A stretch of 64,000 bases of DNA from Osmia lignaria lignaria (Eukaryota; Arthropoda; Insecta; Hymenoptera; Megachilidae): the NCBI RefSeq assembly GCF_051020975.1, contig NC_135035.1:4836001-4900000 (forward strand), read 5' to 3'. How positions within the stretch are numbered: the first letter of the stretch is position 1; the number at the start of each line of letters is the position of its first letter. Of the stretch, positions 33,551 to 42,503 are shown piece by piece. The position numbers and the translations under genes are program-made. The notes beneath the pieces were generated by a model. That model made no database searches. It worked only from the letters and a program-made list of their open reading frames with translations, and was not told the origin of the DNA.

Positions 33551-34742
33551 TCAAGGGTTAACACTTTAAAGGCTGCTGTCACATATTTGTAACTTCAGTA
33601 CTCAATTGTTTACATTATTATTCTTCACCTTATTTTTAGTCCATTAGATGCAAATTGTATTTTTTAAATTGCAAAAGTTATCAATTTTATAAAATCTGTG
33701 TTCGTTAAAATGTTAAGAACCATTTGAGCCTCAAAATTCTTTCAAAGACATACACTGAATTCGTTTTCTCTGAATTTTCATAATATGAACACAAAAATGA
33801 AGCATTTCATCTAAAAGACACGGGATGACCATAGTGCAACCTTTAGAAAGTTGAAGGCAAAAATTTGTTCACAATGGTATTCTACATAAAAAACAATAAA
33901 TTTCTTTTTACACTTTTGCCCTATCATTTACGGTTCAATAATTATATCAGACAGCACTTATCGTGAGAACATATGAAACAAATAACATTTGATTATTCAT
34001 CGATAATACAAAGAGCTGTACGTGATAACGATAAATGAAGATCAACTAAAACACTTCGATGATAATGATATCAAACTGTATGTACGCATTCTGTTAAAGA
34101 AACATTCATTTTGTATATGAATTGCATTCATTTTGCAGCTGGTATTACTTGAACCTGGCATTTGCGAACATAATCAATGAAGTCTACAACAGTAGTAATA
34201 ACACAATATTTGATGATAAATATTTAAAAATGAAACACAGAAAATGGAACACCTAATATTTTTAACATTTTCATATCATAATTAAAAATATGAGAAATGT
34301 GTACAACATTTCATTGAAGTAATATCTAAAGCAGAGGAATTTAGTACTAATCGTAAATAAAATGTACAAAAGTAATTATAAACTCTAGTTATTATTATAG
34401 AACTAATAGATTTAAAAATTATGCACTTATATTAAAATTAATATCTGCTGGTTTTCACTTTTTATATAAAGTGCCTGGTATTATGACAGTCGAAAATGAA
34501 AAACACATTTTCAAATAAATACTTTACGTAGATAATAGAGGAAAATAAGAACAACATTTTATTTATCATTATTTTTACCCTCTCGAATCATATTCTTCTC
34601 CTCTGCTCTGTTTCTATTATAAAAAATAAATTAGACATTTAAAATGTTGAAGTTAGGTGGAACACCCTGTATATTATTTTGCTGTTCAGTTACTTCAATA
34701 GCGTAAACATTCTAAATATTATGAATATAAACATGCCATTTA
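33551..34742. other. Intergenic with one solitary repeat end
   Basis: AT-rich and without genes. At 34653-34672 AGGTGGAACACCCTGTATA is a right-hand CAGGGTGTTCC-type end; the left end of that element is not found. A similar orphan end lies at 61040-61058. Confidence 0.4.
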
Positions 34743-35486
34743 CAGTAGGACCCTTTTATTCACGAATTCAATAGCCGCAGTTTCACTTATCCACGATTGA
34801 TAGTAGTAAGAAGAAATTTCATTGAATTATGTAATCTATCTCTAATAAGTCTGTATAATTCTGTTTAGAAAACAAGCATTTAGTACAATATTGATATTAA
34901 ATACATATTATTTTAGAGAAAATCCACATTTCATATAATAAATGAAATACATGTAGATATTATCATAGGTATGTATGGCATGTACAGTATCGAGCACTGG
35001 GTTTCCGATCTCCCCTAAAGACACATTCGGTTTCCCAGATTTTCAGCTCTCCCCGTAGACTTCCTTTTCACCGGGCTCCTGTCCGTCCCCATAGAACGCC
35101 CCGGGTAGAATGACGACGTAGGGGAGAGGATTCTACATACATGTGTACGTCTATGTCTATGGCCTCCCACCACTTACGTATAAACGATTACGCGAGAGAA
35201 TTTGAATTAATATTTATGTTATTAAACATATTTCTTAATTATATACTAAATTTTATAAAATTGATTAATTATCAGTTATCTTATTTTATTTCTAAATTGT
35301 TTTTAATATTAATATCGCGGAAATTAACATTTTGAAAATTTCTACTTCCCCTGTAACACGATTTTTCCTAGGGAATTGTTTTTGCTCCATACTATACATA
35401 TGGACATAATAGGATTTGCTACTATCCACTGATTTCGGTATCTGCGGAACGTCTGGAACCAATCCCTGCAGACAGGGATCCTACTG
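34743..35486. mobile_element. CAGTAGGACCC pogo-type MITE carrying a second MITE
   Basis: Ends CAGTAGGACCCTTTTATTCA and, from the right strand, CAGTAGGATCCCTGTCTGCA; TA on both sides (34741-34742 and 35487-35488). Much of its 744-bp length is due to the element at 34985-35394. Confidence 0.75.
34985..35394 (+). mobile_element. ACAGTATCGAGCA-family MITE, fullest copy
   Basis: Short inverted ends: ACAGTATCGAGCA on the left and ATAGTATGGAGCA from the right strand. The left third is GC-rich (CCCGTAGACTTCC, CGGGCTCCTGTCCGTCCCC); the rest is AT-rich with CACTTACGTATAAACGATTA and a CCTAGGGAA before the right end. Fragments of the family lie at 3556-3700, 24740-24838 and 47325-47520. It sits inside the pogo-type MITE at 34743-35486. 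Confidence 0.7.
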
Positions 35487-35517
35487 TACAATATAAAATT
35501 TTTAATTTATTATTGTG

Positions 35518-35745
35518 AAAGGTTTCATCGCGATCGGTTCATTCCTTGCAGAGTAAACGCCGAAAAATATGAATGAAGCATTACGTTTTTTGCAATAAAA
35601 GTCGTTAGCAATGAGAAAATGCAAAATATTTTTTTAACGAAACTATTTGGGAAACATACTCTACAAGATGCAAAAGGTTTCGTTCCGATTCGTCCATCCG
35701 CCTCGGAGTAATCGGCGAACATAAAGAACAAAAATACTGATCGAA
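35518..35745. repeat. Directly repeated module next to the 5S unit
   Basis: Two related blocks in the same orientation: AAGGTTTCATCGCGATCGGT with GCAGAGTAAACGCCGAA (from 35518) and AAGGTTTCGTTCCGATTCGT with CGGAGTAATCGGCGAA (from 35669). They are about 150 bp apart. The words resemble a common transposon end, but no boundaries were found. Confidence 0.45.
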
Positions 35746-35834
35746 TTGAGTAACCTCCTTCTTTTTAAGTCGATAAAAAATTAAATAGAAGAGAGTTTTA
35801 TCGAATATGGCTGTCAGTTTTTTTTTTATTCGAG

Positions 35835-35843
35835 AAAAAAAAA
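35835..35843 (-). terminator. Pol III T-run terminator for the 5S unit
   Basis: On the minus strand the 5S-like sequence is followed, after a single C, by nine T residues. Four or more T on the coding strand ends Pol III transcription. Confidence 0.6.
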
Positions 35844-35844
35844 G

Positions 35845-35966
35845 AACTAACAGCACGCGGAGTTCCCAAGCGGTCACCCATCCAAGTACTATCCGCGCCG
35901 AACTTAGCTTGACTTCGGTGATCGGACGAGAACCGGTAGTAGTCCTAAGTCGTATGGCCGTTAGTT
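35845..35966 (-). rRNA. 5S rRNA-like gene or pseudogene, 122 nt
   Basis: The minus strand reads as 5S rRNA over its whole length. The conserved core words are present: CCGGTTCTCGTCCGATCACC (loop B/helix III), the internal-promoter regions AAGTCAAGCTAAGTTCGGCG and TACTTGGATGGGTGACCGCT, and TTGGGAACTCC. The terminal stem is kept (AACTAACGG at the 5' end, CTGTTAGTT at the 3' end). Helix II is also kept with unusual bases: ACTTAG pairs exactly with CTAAGT. The segment between helix II and CGGTTCTCG is about two bases longer than in typical insect 5S. A T-run follows. Paired stems argue against simple decay, but the odd loop and isolation mean it may be a variant gene, an inactive copy or the head of a 5S-derived repeat. 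Confidence 0.8.
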
Positions 35967-36343
35967 GAAAATAGAGGGTTTACTAGTGGAGAAAACCGGT
36001 AAAAACCGAAGAAATATACAATGTAATTCAAAAAACAATTAGTTGTTTATATCCGTGGTATTCCATTGCATAATCTACTGCGATTGCGTAAAATAAAAAT
36101 GTGGTTAATACAGTTGTATTTCCGAAAATCTGTCAAATGCGATTCGGCTGAAATTTTTGTAGATAGCTTCATTTTACATGAAAAAAATGTTTGCGAGAAA
36201 GATTTTTGGCGACATTCAACTGACATAATCTTTAATATGTCTCTCAGACGTAAAAAATCCAAATTTCTAAACAAATTGAATTATGTAAGTTAATATTATA
36301 ATGTCGATAATTTAAAGTATTTTTATCAACTAAAGTTTGATGT
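35967..36343. other. Intergenic, nothing recognised
   Basis: AT-rich; the 75-codon frames on opposite strands at 36047-36293 are mirror shadows with no motif. No clear upstream element for the 5S-like unit. Confidence 0.4.
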
Positions 36344-36965
36344 CAGCGCCGGATCAAGGGAGGTCTAAAGGGGATTATAGTCCCGGGCCCTACTTTCCAG
36401 AGTTTGGAATTTACTACAATTTTTATTTTTAAATGCAATTACTATTGTAGAAAACAATCCCCTCCTTTTAAACTTTCTGAATCATTAAATTATTAAAATG
36501 TAGGCGTTTAGTTGAGGGGGAGAGGGTTTCGTCTCCCCAGACGCCTTTAGTTCGGGCCGGGGATCGCAAGGTGGCGGCGAGAGATCGGTGACAGTGTTCT
36601 CGCAAGCGGTCGCCCGGCATGCAGTTCGAATATACAGGGTGATCCTCTCGCAGCCGGACACAAAGGAACACTGGCGACACTGAACCCCTTGACCGCACCA
36701 TAAAGAGGTCCGCATTGTCACATGCCAGCGGGGACCTACCGGGCTGAGACGACTCTGCGTGTGTTCATGGTGCGGTCAAGGGGTTCATTGTCGCCAGTTC
36801 CTTTGTGTCCGGCTGCGAGAGGATCACCCTGTATAGAAGTTCCGAATTGCGGTAGGATAGATGTCTGGGGCAGGGATCGTCTATTGTCAGCTCCACTGAC
36901 AAGCCTTTTTCCTCCCCTCTCCTACATACATGAAATTCTTATTGTTAATTTATTATTATGGAGCA
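36344..36965 (-). mobile_element. hAT-type element, copy B, interrupted
   Basis: Opposite orientation to copy A (32150-32683). Its end CAGCGCCGGATCAAGGGAGG corresponds to copy A's right end. The GC-rich interior matches closely (GTAGGCGTTTA, GACAGTGTTCTCGCAAGCGG, GTCTGGGGCAGGGATCGTC). The far end is diverged or lost after about 36965. A 197-bp foldback at 36635-36831 interrupts it where copy A is continuous. Confidence 0.6.
36635..36831. mobile_element. CAGGGTGATCCTCTCGC foldback, 197 bp
   Basis: Ends CAGGGTGATCCTCTCGCAGC and complement, TATA on both sides. Arms of about 75 bp share CCGGACACAAAGGAAC and TGACCGCACCAT. Copy A of the host hAT element has TTCGAATATATGTAGAAG (complement of 32385-32402) at this point, showing the unoccupied site. 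Confidence 0.85.
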
Positions 36966-38430
36966 ACAACTGAAGAAACGAAAACGACAATATCTCTTAT
37001 ATCTCTTTTTAGTACGTTTACAATCAATGGTTTATAGAAAATAAATGACACAATGGTAGTAGAAAGGGATAAAAGGCCAACGGTCCTTTCACAATTTCCA
37101 CAGTTATGGCATATGCAGTTCAATCTACAGGTTTCCCTATATAACACATAGGAAAACAAAAGACAGTTTCTGAAAGTGAATGGCAGCAAAAAGACAATTT
37201 GAATCCGTTCATTGTTAGCTATTCAAGTGCAGATACCAACTTAATGACCGGAAATCACAACCGCGAAACGAATTTCTTAACGAAAATGGTAAATAAATAA
37301 TTAATACCCTTAACTTTATTTGGACCACATTTCCCTTTAATCTCAACAAAATCCTTAATATTAAATTGACAAAGTAAAGTAAAAAACAATCGGTTAACTA
37401 TAAAAACAACCATTTTTAGTTCAGTACTTTAAGTGTAAAAGTTTGATGTTTTTTAAAATTCTAAATGAATTTAATACGAAAATTCCAATTCTCATTACTT
37501 TTACGATTAATAAACATTTTATTACTCACTACTGTGATGATGACGTATCTTAGGATAATAGTACAACTAGGGAGATTAGAGGAGACAGTTAACCCCCTAT
37601 TAAAAAATTAGAAACATTTTTTTCTAATGAATATCGGAATATTTTCAAAAATTATTTATAAGAAGTTGACAGTAAACGAAAATGAAGAAAATTAGACTTA
37701 ATATTACAATGGACTTTCGCTGTATTGCCGGGCGAGCGATTTGTTCTTCATATGGATTTTCAAGCATTCTAATGCGACACTTTCACCATATATCCCCATT
37801 CGCGTCAATCTGACGAGAGTGTCCTGTATGACGATATTAATAAGATATGAAAAAAAGTTTTTTGACTTCTTATAAAGCACTAATGTACACTTATTGTTCC
37901 AGATGATATATTTGTTACGTATAATTATAAACAAAAATAAAATTTATAATACACTATTCTGTAGAAACCAAAATCTGAGGAAATTATTTTTACGAATGTT
38001 CGTGTTGGAATAATAGTAAGTATTTGTGTTCTAGAGTTAAAACAATACAATTCAAATGTTTACGATTTTCGTAAGTGATTTTATGTCGGAAATGATTTCT
38101 TAGGTATTCATTCTCAGATATTTTTTAAAAATGCCATGTTTTAAAATCCTTTGTTCACAGGATTCTTAAAAATGGCCAAACTTTATTCTCATCGATTTTC
38201 TATTGGCAAACGTTAAGATTTGGAGAAGAAATCTGGCGGATGAGCTGTTTCCGGTATTTCTTAAAGAGTGTACATTTTGCTTTTGAAGTTCTATAGATGC
38301 ACGAGGAGAGAATTAAAAGTCTGAAAAATTCAATGCTTCAAATTCTTGAAACTCAATATAAATGTAAATCAATTTTTGATGGGATGTCGCGTAGCAAATG
38401 TGGTTTTTAATATATTGGATGACTAACACG
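36966..38430. other. Intergenic with one MITE fragment
   Basis: AT-rich DNA without genes. At 37707-37810 a left-end fragment of the CAGTAGACTCTCG family is present (CAATGGACTTTCGCTGTATT, then CATATGGATTTTCAAGCAT); its right end is missing. The rest is unremarkable. Confidence 0.5.
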
Positions 38431-38900
38431 GGAACATCGGGGACTGATACACTCCGATTTTTATGAAAATTTGCATAAATATTTATTAGACCTGTTTATG
38501 AAGATAACTGTAATTCGTTGATGCCCGTTTTTCACTTTGAGAGAGATATCAACCCTTTTATCCGAACCGCCCTTTCTATATATGTGCTTATAAATCGTAA
38601 ACAACAAAAAATATCAAAAAATAGTTGAAATAAAAGTTATACCGTTTCTTGAAGTCCATAAAACTACGTGTAAGTTTTTTTTTTAAATCATCCTTTTTGC
38701 AAAATTGAATTCCCCTCCCCCTACGTTTTGAAAAACTTTACTTTTTTTTAAATCAATAAAAGCGCCTATTTATTATAAATTCAACGATGTATTATAGTGT
38801 ATAGTTATTTTAATTATTCCGATGGAATTTTTGATTTAAGTTGTTTGATTTGTTTGTATTGACCGCTAACTCGACTTATAGTACTTGCGACGTTGATAGA
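38431..38900 (+). repeat. Left long terminal inverted repeat
   Basis: Pairs with 40955-41424. Most differences seen are single-base changes plus small length changes in T runs, which suggests the element is not ancient. Confidence 0.85.
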
Positions 38901-39741
38901 ACCTATATACGTTTTACAAAATATTTGCGTTTATATAAAATCGCAATAACAAGCCATTTATTGTAGGCGTATGATATTTTCTAAAAAGGTAAACATGTTA
39001 TTCCCGAAACACGTTCAAAAATTCGGATTTTACTCTTTCGATGTTTCGTGAAGCTCTTGAAAGAGGATCCATAGTCCATGATATTGATATTCGAAAATGG
39101 GCACTAGAAGCAAAAGAAAACATTGATTTGCCAACATTTAAAGCAGGAAAGTGGTGGATATTTAAATTTAAAAAACTGCATGGAATAGTTTCGCGCAAAA
39201 TAACAAAATTTGTAACTTACCGGGAACGTGAAAATTCTCAAGAAATAGATACAGTTATCGATAATTTTATTCAAGTTGTGAAACCGAATATTCATAGTTA
39301 TGGTGTAGAAAATGTATTTAATTCGGACGAAAGTAGTTTTAATTTAAAACTTCATTCTGGTCGAACGCTAGCTGCAAAGGGATCAAAAACCATTGAAGCT
39401 ATCGTACAGTCCATATCATCAACCACTGATAGTTATACCATACAATTTACTGTATCTGCAAATGGAAAATTGCTTTCACCGCTTTACATAGTTTTAAAGG
39501 AATCAAGCGGACAGTTCGGACCAAGAGTAAAAGAAAGTTTATTCAATGCTCCAAATGTTCATGTGTCTGCTTTAAAATCTGGCAAATTAACTTCAGAGCA
39601 CTTTAAAACTTGGTTTACTGAAATATTTTTAACAAACGTGGGATCCCGAAGCGTTCTCCTACTACATAGATTCATGGAGACACTGTTCAAATGTTTTGCA
39701 AGACCTTGTTCCTGAAGGAAAAGAAGTATTGTAAGCATCTA

Positions 39742-40061
39742 CAGGGTGATCCTCTCGCTACGCTACCCAAAGGAAGTGCCGCCACAATAGAATGTAGAAG
39801 TCGACATCCCATTTCTGTCATCGCTTACTTGACCCTGCAGCGAAGACGGCTGTGTGAGTGAAAATGTGTGTAATGAGCAGAAAAGTCCCATTTAAGCACT
39901 GCGGAAAACAGAATATTTTCTTAACACATTTTCACGCACAAAGCCGTCTTCGCTGCAGGGGCCACCTCGGTCAAGTAAGCGATGACAGAAATGGGATGTC
40001 GACTTCTACATTCTATTGTGGCGGCACTTCCTTTGGGTAGCGTAGCGAGAGGATCACCCTG
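39742..40061. mobile_element. CAGGGTGATCCTCTCGC foldback, 320 bp
   Basis: Ends CAGGGTGATCCTCTCGCTAC and complement, TA on both sides. Arms of about 120 bp share CAAAGGAAGTGCCGCCACAA and CATCCCATTTCTGTCATCGC. The first 17 bases match the foldback at 36635, but the arms beyond are different sequence. It splits the transposase gene. Confidence 0.85.
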
Positions 40062-40063
40062 TA

Positions 40064-40293
40064 CTAAGTTGAGACTCGAGGTGTGAAACGCTCCGCCTAA
40101 TCCTCACCTCGAACCCTCGTCTAGTAGTAGTAGTAGTAGTTTCTACTAGTAGTTGTAACCTAGAGAGCGAATAGCGAGAATGCGTGTGCTACTAGTAGTG
40201 TGCTAGTAGTAGTAACAGTAGAGTGTGCGTGTCTAAGTCTGGCCCATCTATCTCCGACCAATCAGACCCAATTCCTTAGGAGTCTCAACTTAG
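40064..40293. mobile_element. CTAAGTTGAGACTC MITE with TAG repeats
   Basis: Perfect 14-bp inverted ends, CTAAGTTGAGACTC and GAGTCTCAACTTAG. It lies directly beside the preceding foldback, separated only by TA. Inside is a (TAG)n tract at 40122-40140 and further CTACTAGTAG words to 40215. Confidence 0.7.
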
Positions 40294-40954
40294 CAGACGC
40301 ATACAGTACTTTTCCTGACGATACCGAAAAAGACTACAGCCTCTTGATCTTCTTGGTTTTCGAATATGGAAAAATTTCGTAAAAACTTTTTCCGATCAGG
40401 TCATTTTATTGAATAATGACGTTATTTTACATCAACGAAATAATATCATAAAACTCCAATCTCTTGTCTTCACCTAGATTCCAAAATTTGTTTAAGCATT
40501 CGTGGTACAAAAGTGGATAACAGGTTGACAAAATTTATCGGTGCGATATATGCGGAGAATTAGCTATACTTCGTTGTGCTTGGTGTAAAAAATATTTAAG
40601 TTTCAAACACTTTTTTGAAAGCTATGTCGAATAATATTGGCTGTTATATACATGTAATATTATATTATAATAAAAATTAAAGTCAGAATAAGCGAAATAT
40701 GTATAGGAGCAGATTTAACGAACACAGTATGGATGAATGAGAGTGTTACTGTATCAAAAACTCTTACTCTACATTTTCAGCTTATTTTTATATGTAGATT
40801 AACCGTCTTTTCAATTGTACTACTACATCGGAAGTACTCTGTATATTGTAGAAAGTCTACAAAATAAATGTACTTCATCATATGATGATGAAATTAATCT
40901 TGCAATTATGAATATGACATGTAAAACGAATGGAAAAATGGTTCTTATCGAAGA

Positions 40955-41424
40955 TCTTATCAACGTTGCAAGTATAAGTTGAGTTAGCGGTCAATACAGA
41001 CAGATCAAAAAACTTGAATCAAAAATTCCATCGGAATAATTAAAACAACTATACACACTAATACATCGTTGAATTCATAATAAATAGGCGCTTTTACTGA
41101 TTGAAAAAAAAGTAAAGTTTTTTAAAACTTAGGGGGAGGGGGAATTCAATTTTGCAAAAAGGATGATTTAAAAAAAAAAACTTACACGCAGCTTTATAGA
41201 TTTCAAGAAACGGTATAACTTTTATTTCAACTATTTTTTGATATCTTTTGTTGTTTACGATTTATAAGCACATACATAGAAAGGGCGGTTCGGATAAAAG
41301 GGTTGACATCTCCCTCAAAGTGAAAAACGGGCACCAACGAATTACAGTTATCTTCATAAACAGGCCTAATAAATATTTATGCAACGTTTCACCAAAATCG
41401 GAGTGTATCAGTTCCCGATGTTCC
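40955..41424 (-). repeat. Right long terminal inverted repeat
   Basis: Reverse partner of 38431-38900. The transposase stop at 40634 lies about 320 bp inside it. Confidence 0.85.
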
Positions 41425-42228
41425 TTTGTGAGATCGGCGGCTAGCGACTTTTGGTGATGGAGGGTTGGCGAACCTAAGTGAAATCGAAAGAAGACGTTAT
41501 GTTTCAGTTGAAGTTTATTGCGTTTTAGTTCTTTGTCTCAAAGATTATGATTTTACGTTTTAATATTCATGCATGATGCAATTTATATTTTTTGTTTCAA
41601 TTATTTTTAAGAGTTTAATATGTGTTTAGTTTCAAGTATTTTCTTACATATAATAAATATCAGAGGGATATTAAAATTTGTATTTATGTATGTTTTACTT
41701 TTTAGCATTCATCAAATGATATTTGGTTCTTGCAGTATAAATTTTTATATAATAGAAATATCGCCTCTATTAATCATCATAGATTAAAAATAATTTAATT
41801 ATAAGTTTTTATTACTTTTTAATAGAATTTGTGAAAATTCACCGGTGTAGGTACATCTCCATTTACCAACTCGATAAACTTACCCTGTGGTTTTCTTCAT
41901 CCTTCCCACTTACACGCCACAGAATCGTTCCACAACGATGAGAAAAAGCACTTCTCAGGTGAGTCAGCCAGTTGTTTCTTTCGCAACTTTCTAACGTCAT
42001 TTACACGCTCGCGAATCCGTGTCCAATCAGTTGCATGCAACCCGACACGATTCACCACAAATGAACACGATTATTTGATAATATTCCTTCATTTCACTTG
42101 ACATGAGCTGAGTTTTACGTAAGCACACAGTTACAATCCATGCAAATATTCGAAATATTTAAACAAGTCTTAATAAATTAGAGTTTTGAATTTTCTCATA
42201 ATATTTGCTTTAGAAGCTGATTTCTGAG
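41425..42228. other. Unique DNA with a possible first exon
   Basis: AT-rich up to about 41830, then balanced. At 41938 an ATG in a good context (ACAACGATGA) opens seven codons (MRKSTSQ) that end exactly at a consensus donor, CAG|GTGAGT (41956-41964). This is the shape of a short first coding exon, but chance cannot be excluded and no downstream exon was identified. Confidence 0.25.
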
Positions 42229-42503
42229 GTAACTAGAATTCTTTTGCTTGGTGAACTTGGTCCCGTAAAAATTTCGAGATCTTGAAATTTTTGAACTCTC
42301 GAACTTTGGAATTTTAGAATTTTAGAATTTCAGAAACTTAGAATTTTCAAATTTTTGAATAGTGGGATTTTGGAAATCTGCATTGTTGGAATTCTGAAAT
42401 TTCTAAATTTTGAAGCCATAAAATATGAGAATGGTGAAGGTTCTGTCTACATTTTTGTTTCTTTATCTTTAGAAGGGAAGTTATCGTAACCCTTACCTAG
42501 TAA
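42229..42503 (+). mobile_element. GTAACTAG-ended element with GAATTTT repeats, copy 2
   Basis: GTAACTAGAATT at the left, TTACCTAGTAA at the right. The centre (about 42283-42420) is a string of degenerate GAATTTT/GAAATTT words, with the same layout as 12978-13218. Confidence 0.6.

Larger units (their letters stand above)
38993..40634 (+). pseudogene. Pogo/CENP-B-type DDE transposase, broken
   Basis: The open part (ATG at 39041, 224 codons) starts with a DNA-binding helix-turn-helix of the Tc5/CENP-B kind (FKAGKWWIFKFKKLHGIVSR). The catalytic fold then begins: VFNSDESSF holds the first aspartate (about residue 96). VSANGKLLSPLYIVLK is the following strand. A one-base frame change near 39664 precedes the second aspartate, in LLLDSW read across frames (codon at 39669). 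Two foldbacks then split the gene. Beyond them, decayed frames still read QPLDLLGF (third aspartate, codon 40346), IWKNFVKTFSDQ, RNNIIKLQSL and FKHSWYKSGY. The end is a zinc-binding tail, CDICGELAILRCAWCKKYL then FKHFFESYVE, stopping at 40632-40634. In-frame sequence upstream of the ATG is open to 38993, so the true start may be earlier or in a lost exon. Confidence 0.8.
38431..41424 (+). mobile_element. Pogo-like transposon with 470-bp terminal repeats
   Basis: Two inverted repeats of about 470 bp bound a 2,994-bp element: left 38431-38900, right 40955-41424. They begin GGAACATCGGGGACTGATAC and GGAACATCGGGAACTGATAC and stay very similar throughout, for example CCTTTTATCCGAACCGCCCT and TGTATTGACCGCTAACTC. 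Between them lies one broken transposase gene of the CENP-B/pogo type. Such long repeats are unusual for pogo, whose ends are generally short. No target duplication was evident. The gene is interrupted by two foldbacks (39742-40061 and 40064-40293), so this copy cannot move by itself. Confidence 0.8.

Noticed and set aside
36485..36721. Overlapping 77-78-codon minus frames
   Set aside because: They translate the GC-rich interior of a hAT-type element and the left arm of a foldback; copy A has the same sequence with different frames open.
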